A stretch of 32,203 bases of DNA from Propionibacteriaceae bacterium UBA6122 (GTDB lineage: Bacteria > Actinomycetota > Actinomycetes > Propionibacteriales > Propionibacteriaceae): positions 84,603 to 116,805 of the forward strand of contig DIVW01000022.1 in assembly GCA_002428365.1 (NCBI GenBank). Direction: 5' to 3'. Below the pieces are notes generated by a model. It made no database searches. It was not told the DNA's origin and saw nothing but the letters and a program-made list of their open reading frames with translations. Both the position numbers and the translations under genes were made by a program. Shown in pieces: positions 16,424 through 23,754 of the stretch (position 1 is its first letter; every line of letters begins with the position of its first letter).

Positions 16424-16429
16424 TAAGCT
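16424..16429 (+). promoter_or_regulatory. Probable -10 box for the ABC exporter operon
   Basis: TAAGCT lies 66 nt before the ATG of the permease gene, in the gap after pgi. No good -35 was found. A 7-bp inverted repeat (16386-16392 with 16415-16421) just upstream spans the pgi stop and may be a weak terminator. Confidence 0.35.
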
Positions 16430-16495
16430 CGCACAGGCGCTTCCCAGCGTGGGACGTGGCGCTTGGGCGGATCGCCGATTGGAGTCCTAGCAGGG

Positions 16496-17341
16496 ATGAA
16501 CCTGACCGAGTTGGCCGAGCAGCACGGGTTGCACCGGGTAGGTGCTCGCCCCGGCCTGTGGTCGTACCTGAAACAGACCTGGGCCCGCCGTGACTTCATC
16601 ACCACGATGGCCGCCTACCGCATGTCGGTGCAGAACCAGCAGAACCGGCTTGGCGCGGTTTGGTTGGTATTGAAGCCGGCGCTGAATGCGCTGATCTACG
16701 GCCTGATCTTCGGAGTGCTGCAGGGCAGCAGCTTGCCCCGCGACTACGCCGCTTACGTGGTAGTTGGCGTCTTCCTGTTTGAGTTCTTCGCCTCCTGCTT
16801 CACCCAAGGCGCGAAGGCCATCACCGGCAACCGCCCTCTGGTGCAGTCGTTGGCCTTCCCGCGGATCTCGTTGCCGCTGGCGATCGTGGTCGAGCAGTTC
16901 TATTCGCTGATGCTGTCGATGGTGGTGATGTTCGCCATCCTGATCATGATGGGCCACTTCCCGAACTGGAAGTGGCTGCTGATGATCCCATTGGTGATGC
17001 TGTACACCCTGTTCAACACCGGGGTAGCGATGCTCACCGCGCGGCTCACGGTTCACTTCCGCGACCTCACCCAGATTCTGCCGTTCGTTTCCCGGCTGCT
17101 CTTCTACACCTCCGGGGCACTGTTCGATGTGACCGCGATCTTCGCGAAGTTCCCGTGGCTGGTTCAGCTCTACGACTGGCATCCGGTCTATCAGACTCTG
17201 GTGATCGCGCGGTCTTTGCTGATGTCCGATGCCGCCTATAACCCGCTGTTCTGGGCATACCTGAGCGCTTGGGCGGTTTTCGCACTGGTGGGCGGCTTCG
17301 CCTTCTTCTGGGTCGCTGAGGAGCGCTATGGACGGGAGTGA
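16496..17341 (+). CDS. TagG/Wzm-type ABC-2 polysaccharide or teichoic acid export permease
   Basis: A 281-residue integral membrane protein of the ABC-2 type used to export lipid-linked wall polymers. Residues about 1-45 are amphipathic and cytoplasmic (QTWARRDFITTMAAYRM), then NQQNRLGAVWLVLKPALNAL leads into roughly six membrane helices. The later motif AFPRISLPL and HFRDLTQILPF are typical of the Wzm/TagG group. ATG 16496 was chosen over the upstream in-frame 16463 because it fits the family N-terminus. Its last 14 nt overlap the ATPase gene, so the two are translated together and form the transporter. Polymer identity is inferred from the TagF-like neighbours. Confidence 0.87.
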   Translation: MNLTELAEQHGLHRVGARPGLWSYLKQTWARRDFITTMAAYRMSVQNQQNRLGAVWLVLKPALNALIYGLIFGVLQGSSLPRDYAAYVVVGVFLFEFFASCFTQGAKAITGNRPLVQSLAFPRISLPLAIVVEQFYSLMLSMVVMFAILIMMGHFPNWKWLLMIPLVMLYTLFNTGVAMLTARLTVHFRDLTQILPFVSRLLFYTSGALFDVTAIFAKFPWLVQLYDWHPVYQTLVIARSLLMSDAAYNPLFWAYLSAWAVFALVGGFAFFWVAEERYGRE

Positions 17342-18068
17342 CCGCACGCCGGTGGTGGTCGTCGATGACGTCCATGTCGAGTACAAGGTCTACGCCAGTG
17401 GCAAGGCCGTCAATCCCAACGCCAAGGGGCTGCGTCGAGCCACCCGCGGCATCCGCAGCGTGCACGCCCTGAAGGGTGTGTCTTTCGTTGCCTACGCCAA
17501 TGAGTCGATCGGGGTTATCGGTTCGAACGGATCGGGCAAGTCGACGCTGATGCGGGCACTCGTCGGGCTGACCCCGCCTTCGGCCGGGGCGGTCTATGCC
17601 ACCTCTCGGCCGAACCTGCTGGGCGTCGGCGCCGCGCTGCTGCCCGACCTTTCGGGCGAGCGAAACATCGTCCTGGGTGGGCTGGCCCTGGGTTTCCAGA
17701 AATCGGAGATCACCGCGTTGCGCGACCAGATCGTGGAGTTCGCCGAGTTGGCTGAGTTCATCGATCTGCCGATGCGCACCTACTCCTCCGGTATGCAGGC
17801 CCGGCTCAAGTTCGCCATCGCAGCCTCCCAGCAGCACGACATCCTGATTGTCGATGAGGCCCTGGCGGTGGGCGACAAGCGCTTCCAAGCCCGCAGCGAA
17901 GGTCGGATTCGCGCGATTCGCGATAACGCCGGCACGGTCTTCCTCGTCTCGCACTCGATGACCTCGATCCGTGACACCTGTGATCGCGTGCTCTGGTTGA
18001 ACAAGGGCGAACTGGTGATGGACGGCCCCACCGACGAGGTGGTGAGCGCCTACCTGGCCTCCAGGTAG
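17328..18068 (+). CDS. TagH/Wzt-type ABC export ATPase
   Basis: A 246-residue ATPase. Walker A is GSNGSGKST (65-73), the ABC signature YSSGMQ (152-157), Walker B ILIVDE (172-177) and the switch histidine H209 (VSHS). The N-terminal pattern VEYKVYASG...HALKGVSF is characteristic of the group that drives O-antigen and teichoic acid export. It lacks the C-terminal extension of Bacillus subtilis TagH and the carbohydrate-binding domain of some Wzt proteins, so it is a minimal version. The ATG lies inside the end of the permease gene. With that permease it should move the finished lipid-linked polymer across the cytoplasmic membrane. Confidence 0.9.
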   Translation: MDGSDRTPVVVVDDVHVEYKVYASGKAVNPNAKGLRRATRGIRSVHALKGVSFVAYANESIGVIGSNGSGKSTLMRALVGLTPPSAGAVYATSRPNLLGVGAALLPDLSGERNIVLGGLALGFQKSEITALRDQIVEFAELAEFIDLPMRTYSSGMQARLKFAIAASQQHDILIVDEALAVGDKRFQARSEGRIRAIRDNAGTVFLVSHSMTSIRDTCDRVLWLNKGELVMDGPTDEVVSAYLASR

Positions 18069-18077
18069 GTCGACCAG

Positions 18078-18107
18078 CCCAGCTCAGCCTTGCGGTGTGA
18101 GCCTGGG
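18078..18107 (+). terminator. Possible hairpin after the ABC ATPase gene
   Basis: CCCAGCTCA (18078-18086) can pair with TGAGCCTGGG (18098-18107) with one bulge. It starts 10 nt after the stop and has no T-tract. It would separate the exporter pair from the cytidylyltransferase operon, which has its own -10 box. Confidence 0.35.
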
Positions 18108-18157
18108 TAAGTGCTGTGAACCGGCCGTCGCGGGTAAGAGCTGACAGTTCGGCTGAG

Positions 18158-18163
18158 TAGAAT
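18158..18163 (+). promoter_or_regulatory. -10 box of a probable leaderless promoter (cytidylyltransferase operon)
   Basis: TAGAAT ends 7 nt before ATG 18171. Because the -10 box covers the alternative ATG at 18162, it decides the start in favour of 18171. The 10-mer AGTTCGGCTG just upstream (18146-18155) recurs before the -10 of the second PLD-like gene. Confidence 0.6.
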
Positions 18164-18170
18164 GCCCGGC

Positions 18171-18854
18171 ATGTACACCCTTGCCCTCCTGAATGGCGGT
18201 CTGGGCACCAGAGTCGCCGCGGGCCAACCAAAACAGCTGATCCGGGTAAACCACATTCCAGCCATGGTCTACCCGCTGGTCGCAGTCGACCCGTTGCCCG
18301 AGGTCACCCAGATCGTGCTGAATTACCCCGAAGGTTGGCGTGAAGAGATCGAGAAGCTGGTCCACGACTATGCGATCTCAACGCCCATCACCTACGTTCC
18401 GGGCGGCGACTCGCGCCACGACTCGGTGCGCCTGATGCTGCCGCATTGCCAAAACGAGCATGTGATTGTGCACGAGACCGCGCGGCCGCTGGTGACCACC
18501 GAGGAGTTCTCCGCACTGATCGCCTCCGCCCACGAAAACGTCTCCTACATGCTGGAGATTCCGTTCACGGTCGCGCCGGTGGACCCCGATACCCGGCGAG
18601 TCACTGGCTATCTGGATCGCGACAAGCTGCGCAACGTCCAGCTGCCGCAGAAGTTCCGGCTCTCCACTCTCGAGGCCGCCCACGAGTATGCCCGCGAGCA
18701 CGACCTCCAGTTCACTGAGGACGCCACCCTGTGTGCGGTTGCGGGCGCCGAGGTGTACTTCATCCCCGGCAGCGACCGCAACTTCAAGGTGACCACCAAG
18801 ACCGACGTGAAGTTGGCTGGCTACCTGCTCGGAGCAGAGGGGACCGATGACTAA
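18171..18854 (+). CDS. IspD/TarI-like cytidylyltransferase, probable CDP-polyol synthase
   Basis: A 227-residue nucleotidyltransferase. The N-terminal loop LLNGGLGTRVAAGQPKQL is a variant of the IspD/TarI CTP-binding motif, followed by VHETARPLVT (family form: HDAARPFV) and VTTKTDVKLAGYLL near the end. The family makes CDP-methylerythritol (IspD) or CDP-ribitol (TarI). The next gene is a short-chain dehydrogenase overlapping by 8 nt. The two together reproduce the domain order of Haemophilus Bcs1, which reduces ribulose 5-phosphate and makes CDP-ribitol, so a polyol-phosphate role is favoured over isoprenoid synthesis. It heads a four-gene operon in which every junction overlaps. Confidence 0.78.
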   Translation: MYTLALLNGGLGTRVAAGQPKQLIRVNHIPAMVYPLVAVDPLPEVTQIVLNYPEGWREEIEKLVHDYAISTPITYVPGGDSRHDSVRLMLPHCQNEHVIVHETARPLVTTEEFSALIASAHENVSYMLEIPFTVAPVDPDTRRVTGYLDRDKLRNVQLPQKFRLSTLEAAHEYAREHDLQFTEDATLCAVAGAEVYFIPGSDRNFKVTTKTDVKLAGYLLGAEGTDD

Positions 18855-19554
18855 AACGATGATGGTGACCGGTGCGTCCAAAGGCATCGGCCAGGCCACC
18901 GTCGAGCGCTTCTGGGCCACCAAGAACGACCTCGACACGTTCGTGTTGCTGGCGCGCAAATCGACCGAGTTCGATGAGCTACGTGAGCATCTGATGGCCG
19001 AGAACCCTTGGGGTAAGCGCTTCTTCCACCACGAAATTGACCTGAACGAGCTGGACGAGATTCGTGCTCTCCTGCCGAAGGTGATGGGCGAGGTCGGCTC
19101 GATTGAGTATCTGATCAACAACGCTGGCTACACCCTCCCCGCGCCAATCCATGAGGTCCGGTTCGAAGACTTCGAGCGCACGATGCACGTCAACCTTTAC
19201 GCGCCCTTCGTGCTGACCCAGGGGCTGTTGCACGCTGGCAACCGCTTCGAGTTCATTCTCAACATCGCTTCCACCGCGGGGATCAACGGCCGATCGGGCT
19301 GGTTGACCTACTCGGCATCGAAGGCGGCGATGATCGCGATGAGCCAGGTGATGAAGGAAGAACTGAGCATCTACGGCACCCGGGTGGTGACCATCTCACC
19401 GGGACGCTGTGCAACCGCGTTGCGCCGCACTCTGGCGCCCGATGAGGACCCGAGCACGATCATGCAGCCCGAAGACGTGGCTGGTGTAATCGAGCTACTC
19501 GCCAGCGATCACGGCCGTTTCGTCGACAGCCAGAATCTGGTTGTGCGCCTGTGA
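18847..19554 (+). CDS. Short-chain dehydrogenase, probable ketose-phosphate reductase partner
   Basis: A 235-residue classical SDR. The cofactor loop is TGASKGIG (8-15), the NNAG motif is at 91-94, and the catalytic Ser-Tyr-Lys set is S142, Y155 and K159 (YSASK). The C-terminal ISPGRCATALRR segment follows the family pattern. It overlaps the cytidylyltransferase by 8 nt (ATGACTAA) and the TagF-like gene by 4 nt (GTGA). By analogy with the C-terminal half of Bcs1 it would reduce ribulose 5-phosphate, or a related ketose phosphate, with NADPH to the alditol phosphate that the cytidylyltransferase activates. Substrate is inferred from context only. Confidence 0.82.
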   Translation: MTKTMMVTGASKGIGQATVERFWATKNDLDTFVLLARKSTEFDELREHLMAENPWGKRFFHHEIDLNELDEIRALLPKVMGEVGSIEYLINNAGYTLPAPIHEVRFEDFERTMHVNLYAPFVLTQGLLHAGNRFEFILNIASTAGINGRSGWLTYSASKAAMIAMSQVMKEELSIYGTRVVTISPGRCATALRRTLAPDEDPSTIMQPEDVAGVIELLASDHGRFVDSQNLVVRL

Positions 19555-21212
19555 ACAACATCAACCTCGGCGCGCTGAAGAATTTGGTCCGCGACGTTGT
19601 TTTGGCGACCCTGGCGACGTTGGTCTTTGCTCTCGAGCTGACTGGTCAGCTGGGCATTTGGCCACTGGTGGCCGGGATCGCCGTAGTGCTGGTCGCTTGG
19701 CGGTTTGGTCGGTTCCAATCGCTGCCGACCAATGCGGTGCTGGGCGCGGCCTTTGCGGTCGGCGCACCCAAGGGTGATCAGGTCTGGTTGACCGCGGTGA
19801 CCGCGGCCCTGGTGGTAGGTGCCAGTCTGTTGGAGGCCGGCATGCGTTACCAGATCCGCAGCCGCAGCGGTACCTCGATCCAGGCCGAACGGCTGCCCGG
19901 CTTTCACTCGGTCGGCTACATCGATCAGACCTTCACCTTCGATGTGACCACTCTTGGCCTGCTGGTGTTCGGCCTGGCTGGCATTCTCCAGCTGCCGATG
20001 TTGCCAGTGATGCTGGCGATCCTCCTCGGGTTCGCCGGTGCGCTCGGCGTGATCGGCTGGGGGATGTGGCGTTGGCCGCCGTCCCGGATCGAGGCGAACT
20101 ACCGCAAGGCGGTTACGTCCTATGACCCGAAATTCCTGATCTACTTCTCCGCCCCCATCGATTCGGAATACCAGATCTTGATGTGGCTACCGGTCTTCGA
20201 GCGGGTGGGGTTGCGCTACCTGATTGTGATCCGGGAGCGGAACATGTACGACATCGTCGCCAATGCCACCACGGCGCCAGTGGTGCTGTGTCCGACGCTG
20301 GCCAGTGTGGACGCAGTGATGGAGGGCAGTGCGAGCGCGGTGTTCTACGTCAACAACTCCATGAAGAACAGCCAAGGCGTTCGGTTCGCCGACAAGATCC
20401 ATGTGCAGATCCTGCACGGTGAATCAGACAAGCCGCCGAGCTACAACCCGGTCACGGCGATGTTCGATGAGGTCTATGTCGCCGGGCAGGGCGGCATTGA
20501 TCGCTACGCCCAGCACGGCGTCGACATCCCGAGCGAGAAGTTCCGGATCGTTGGCCGTCCGCAGGTGGAGAAGGTGCTGCAGAGCACTGAGGCGATCACC
20601 ACCAAGACCGCACCGGTGATCCTCTATGCGCCGACCTGGCAGGGCTTCTACGAGGACACCTCGTTGACCTCGTTGCCTTGGGCAGTTGAGGTGGTGCAGG
20701 CATTGCTCGATCTCGGTGCCCGGGTGATCTTCCGGCCGCACCCCTACTCGTTCAAGCACGCGCCTTCGCTGCGCCAGATCAGCGACGTGAACCAGGTGTT
20801 GGCCAAAGCAAATGCGGCCGGTGGGGAGCACCTCTACGGCGAGAAGGCCACTGCAATGAGCCTGTTCGACAGCTTCAATATTGTTGACGGGCTGGTCACT
20901 GACGTGTCCAGCGTCTCTGCTGACTTCCTGTTCTCTGGCAAGCCCTTCGCGGTGGTTGATGTCGGGGATCCGAGCGCAGATCCGCTGGAGGAGTACCCGA
21001 TGATGCGGGCCGGCTATCTGCTGCGCCCGCAGATCGAACCGCCAGCGGCGGCGTTGGCCGAGATGCTGCGCTCTGACCCAATGCAAGAGATTCGCAATGA
21101 GTTGCGGGTCTACTACTTGGGTGACCTGCCAGCTCAGACCTACGCTGAAGTATTCCTCGACCAGGTGCGGCAGACGGTCGCTGACGGGGAAGCGAGAAGG
21201 CGGGCGCTGTGA
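19551..21212 (+). CDS. Membrane-anchored TagF-like CDP-polyol phosphotransferase (second copy)
   Basis: A 553-residue protein with a polytopic N-terminus (hydrophobic stretches around 12-50, 60-95 and 125-165). From about residue 190 it has a glycerophosphotransferase-type domain: ILHGESDK (His289), VGRPQV, LYAPTWQGFYED, FRPHPYSFKHAP (His397) and VDGLVTDVSSVSADFLFSGKP. It should polymerise or prime a polyol-phosphate chain on the cytoplasmic side. It has the same unusual layout as the gene at 12834 and the same HG-x-S-DK variant of the active-site loop. The GTG start overlaps the SDR stop by 4 nt and its stop overlaps the lipoprotein start by 4 nt. Being in one operon with the cytidylyltransferase and SDR suggests it uses their product. 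Confidence 0.84.
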   Translation: MNNINLGALKNLVRDVVLATLATLVFALELTGQLGIWPLVAGIAVVLVAWRFGRFQSLPTNAVLGAAFAVGAPKGDQVWLTAVTAALVVGASLLEAGMRYQIRSRSGTSIQAERLPGFHSVGYIDQTFTFDVTTLGLLVFGLAGILQLPMLPVMLAILLGFAGALGVIGWGMWRWPPSRIEANYRKAVTSYDPKFLIYFSAPIDSEYQILMWLPVFERVGLRYLIVIRERNMYDIVANATTAPVVLCPTLASVDAVMEGSASAVFYVNNSMKNSQGVRFADKIHVQILHGESDKPPSYNPVTAMFDEVYVAGQGGIDRYAQHGVDIPSEKFRIVGRPQVEKVLQSTEAITTKTAPVILYAPTWQGFYEDTSLTSLPWAVEVVQALLDLGARVIFRPHPYSFKHAPSLRQISDVNQVLAKANAAGGEHLYGEKATAMSLFDSFNIVDGLVTDVSSVSADFLFSGKPFAVVDVGDPSADPLEEYPMMRAGYLLRPQIEPPAAALAEMLRSDPMQEIRNELRVYYLGDLPAQTYAEVFLDQVRQTVADGEARRRAL

Positions 21213-21853
21213 AGCTGGCGGGGCGAATGGTTGCAGTGACGGCCGCGATGACCTTGGGGCTGGTTCTGGCCAGCTGTTCGACGATGTCGGCAACCCCGTC
21301 GCCGACGCAGACCGATCCGCTGCCCTCGCCAACGGTTCCGTTGGGGCCCAATCTGACCGCTACCCAATTCACCACGATGCTCAAGGCTGGCAAGCTTGGC
21401 GACCGCACGGTGAAGCTCGAGTCCTTCCCAAAGGGCACGGGTAGCGATCCAGACAACGAGGATGCTGAGAATCAGGAACAGAGCCAAGCGCTGTCGTGCG
21501 TGAAAATGAACAAGGTCGCTGATGAGGAGCTGGTGTCGCAGGCTGCCGACGAAGAGGGCAGCGCGGTGGTGCAACTCTTCAGCGACGCTGGGGTGGTGGT
21601 GGACCTCTTTGGACTCAACCAGAAGTGCGCGGCTGAGCAGGCAGATATTGATTCCGGTACTGCGGTGAAGACCATCGAGACCGGCCAGGAAGGGTCGGCC
21701 ATGTGGTGGCTGATCAAAGATCCGGAAGGCAACTACCAGGCCACCGTCGGCTACGGCAACGTGCTGGCCTATGTGCTGCTCGAGGGACCCGACAAGCCAG
21801 TGAGCCTGGTTACTTCGTTGCGAGCTCAGGTGGACGAGGTAGCTAAGAAGTAG
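21209..21853 (+). CDS. Lipoprotein of unknown function in the polymer operon
   Basis: A 214-residue lipoprotein with signal peptide and lipobox LASC (Cys23), then a short Pro/Thr/Ser linker. The rest is an acidic globular domain with two further cysteines (ALSCVKM, NQKCAAE) that may form a disulfide; no known catalytic motif was recognised. The GTG start overlaps the TagF-like stop by 4 nt (GTGA), so it is co-translated with the polymerase. Position suggests an extracytoplasmic accessory factor for polymer export or attachment, which is inference from gene order alone. Confidence 0.7.
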   Translation: MKLAGRMVAVTAAMTLGLVLASCSTMSATPSPTQTDPLPSPTVPLGPNLTATQFTTMLKAGKLGDRTVKLESFPKGTGSDPDNEDAENQEQSQALSCVKMNKVADEELVSQAADEEGSAVVQLFSDAGVVVDLFGLNQKCAAEQADIDSGTAVKTIETGQEGSAMWWLIKDPEGNYQATVGYGNVLAYVLLEGPDKPVSLVTSLRAQVDEVAKK

Positions 21854-21874
21854 ATGTGCGCTTGCCAAAACGGG

Positions 21875-21904
21875 GTGAACGGCGTTCTCTGGCACTGGTA
21901 GAAT
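21875..21904 (+). promoter_or_regulatory. Probable promoter of the first PLD-like gene
   Basis: GTGAAC (21875-21880) and TAGAAT (21899-21904) are spaced by 18 nt, a plausible sigma-70-type pair. The start codon at 21952 lies about 40 nt after the expected transcription start. Confidence 0.5.
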
Positions 21905-21951
21905 TCGACCACGCGGTTGCGTGAGGGGTGGTTGAGTTGAGTGGGGGGCAG

Positions 21952-23646
21952 ATGAGGCTCGGACTCAAGCTGGTGGGCGCGCTAATGGTGATGGCGCTGA
22001 TCCCTACCGGGCTGGAGTCTGCGTTCGCTGAGGGGGAGACCGCCGCTCCGTCCAGTAGCTCGGCACTCGTCGAAGAGTCGCCAAGCCCGAGCGTCACGGA
22101 CGGGATGGCTGACGAGACCGCGCTGCCGAACCAAGCCGAGGAATCCAGCGCAACCGGTGAGCCCAGTTCAGCTGCGGACCCCAGCGCAACCGGTGAGCCC
22201 AGCGCAACCGGTGAGCCCAGCGCAACCGGTGAGCCCAGTGCCTCAGGTGAGCCCAGTGCATCCGAGGAGCCCAGTGCGGCTCCTTCTCCCACCGCCACCG
22301 GCCAGGAATCAGCGGTACCTTCGGCAACCGGGCCCACCGGGGGGATCGTTGCGGCCGAACTCACCTACCGGCCCAAGTGCGATCAGCTGCCCGCCTACGG
22401 CCTTGGTGAGCCAGTGGCGTTGGGTCAGGCTCCGGATCGTGGGGGATGGGCTCCGGTCGAAGGCACGGTGTTCAGCGATCCAAACACCAACGCAGGTGCC
22501 TGGGCGGTAGTCAACCAGATGCTCTTCGCGCTCCAGGCGGCCAGTCCTGGCACCAATGTGCACATCGCGATGTACTCCAACACTCGAGTTGAGGCCGCGT
22601 CGGCGATCATTAGGGCCTACTGCCGGGGGGTGAACATCCGTTACGTCACCGACGACCACGGCATGTCTTTTCCGGCCAGCAAATTGGTGAAGACCTTCCT
22701 TAGCCAGGGCCCCACCGGCAGTTCATTCAAGGCCTGCTACTTGTCTTGCAGTTCGAATTACACCTGGCGCAAGGCGCGACTGCGGGTGGTCACCACCATC
22801 AACCCCCGGTACCGGCCCTATATGCACGCCAAGTACCTCACCTTCGACAACCTGGCTGGCGTGCCCTACGTTTCGATGCTGTCTTCGGGCAACTTCACCG
22901 CGACTCAGATGTGGAGTGGGTGGAACAACGTCTACACCGCAGTGAAGGACAAGACCACCTACGACTTTCTGAACAATCGCTTCAACGAGATGGTCAAAGA
23001 CTCCAGCGGCAACGACTACGCGGTGAAGACTTCCCACGCTGCGCCGACCAAGGTCACCTATTTCTTCCCCCGGGGAGTAAAGAACCCGCGCAGCTCTAAG
23101 CAGACCGTCACCTCGAAGACTGACCCGTACGCGCACTTCCTGGACAAGATCAAATGCACCGGGATGGCTGCTGGCTACGGCAACTCCAAACGTCGCACCG
23201 AAGTCTTGGTGTCGATGTACCAGTGGACGTCGGCACGGCTGTATCTGGCCCGCCGGTTGAAGGCGTTGAAGAACCGCGGCTGCGATGTCCGGGTGCTGAT
23301 GTCTGCTGGGGAGTGGGATCTGGAAGTGATGCCGATCCTGCGCAAGCGCAGTAGATACGGCAACATCCCCATTCGTAACGGTGATCGCGGCGACAACTTC
23401 ATCCACTCCAAGTTCATCATCGTCAACGGCCGCGTTGGGGCCAACAAGAAGGCGAAGATGGTCTGGACCGGGTCAGGCAACTTCACCAAGTCGTCCCTGC
23501 GCTTCAGCAATGAGACCAGCATCCTGATCACCGGCGACCTGGCCTACAGCCAGTTCAAAGCCCACTGGAACAAGTTGTGGAGCAGCAAATACTCCAAACC
23601 GATCACCAAGCTGAAGAAGAAGAAGACGGTACGAGCCGATCCGTGA
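21952..23646 (+). CDS. Secreted phospholipase D-like phosphodiesterase (first of tandem pair)
   Basis: A 564-residue exported protein. Residues 1-27 are a signal peptide (ends SAFAEG), about 30-140 are a low-complexity Ser/Glu/Pro linker with six-residue ATGEPS repeats, and the rest is a PLD-superfamily domain. The first HKD motif is intact, HAKYLTFD at 292-299, followed by SSGNFT; the second is HSKFIIVN at 485-492, with Asn in place of Asp, followed by GSGNFT. Several paired cysteines suggest disulfides. The C-terminus is basic (KLKKKKTVRADP). ATG 21952 is chosen over GTG 21928 because its MRL start matches the paralogue that follows. PLD enzymes cut phosphodiesters in lipids, DNA or wall polymers; the substrate here is open. 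Confidence 0.82.
   Translation: MRLGLKLVGALMVMALIPTGLESAFAEGETAAPSSSSALVEESPSPSVTDGMADETALPNQAEESSATGEPSSAADPSATGEPSATGEPSATGEPSASGEPSASEEPSAAPSPTATGQESAVPSATGPTGGIVAAELTYRPKCDQLPAYGLGEPVALGQAPDRGGWAPVEGTVFSDPNTNAGAWAVVNQMLFALQAASPGTNVHIAMYSNTRVEAASAIIRAYCRGVNIRYVTDDHGMSFPASKLVKTFLSQGPTGSSFKACYLSCSSNYTWRKARLRVVTTINPRYRPYMHAKYLTFDNLAGVPYVSMLSSGNFTATQMWSGWNNVYTAVKDKTTYDFLNNRFNEMVKDSSGNDYAVKTSHAAPTKVTYFFPRGVKNPRSSKQTVTSKTDPYAHFLDKIKCTGMAAGYGNSKRRTEVLVSMYQWTSARLYLARRLKALKNRGCDVRVLMSAGEWDLEVMPILRKRSRYGNIPIRNGDRGDNFIHSKFIIVNGRVGANKKAKMVWTGSGNFTKSSLRFSNETSILITGDLAYSQFKAHWNKLWSSKYSKPITKLKKKKTVRADP
22147..22290 (+). repeat. 18-bp in-frame tandem repeat in the first PLD-like gene
   Basis: Eight consecutive 18-bp units encode six-residue repeats in the linker. 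Four copies (22147-22164, 22183-22200, 22201-22218, 22219-22236) are identical, reading AGCGCAACCGGTGAGCCC; the others are diverged. Copy-number changes would alter linker length without breaking the frame. Confidence 0.9.
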
Positions 23647-23654
23647 TCGAAGGG

Positions 23655-23680
23655 AGGCCTTGCCAGCGGGCTAAAGGCCT
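23655..23680 (+). terminator. Hairpin between the two PLD-like genes
   Basis: AGGCCTT (23655-23661) pairs perfectly with AAGGCCT (23674-23680) around a 12-nt loop, just after the first PLD-like stop and before the -10 of the second. It lacks a T-tract. Confidence 0.45.
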
Positions 23681-23696
23681 TCACAAGTTCGGCTGG

Positions 23697-23702
23697 TACA
23701 GT
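23697..23702 (+). promoter_or_regulatory. Probable -10 box of the second PLD-like gene
   Basis: TACAGT lies 52 nt upstream of the GTG at 23755. The 10-mer AGTTCGGCTG directly upstream (23686-23695) is identical to one at the same place before the -10 of the cytidylyltransferase operon. Confidence 0.5.
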
Positions 23703-23754
23703 CTTTTCCGCGCGGCGAGTCCGGTATCGCCACCCGAGTTGAACTGGAGGCAGG

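Noticed and set aside
18162..18170. Earlier ATG for the cytidylyltransferase gene
   Set aside because: It lies within and right after the -10 box TAGAAT, so a transcript from that promoter would not include it; 18171 fits the family start.
21928..21951. Upstream GTG start for the first PLD-like gene
   Set aside because: The MRL start at 21952 matches the paralogue at 23755 and gives a cleaner signal peptide.
22147..22290. Possible CRISPR array
   Set aside because: The 18-bp units are contiguous with no spacers and keep the reading frame, so they are a coding minisatellite.
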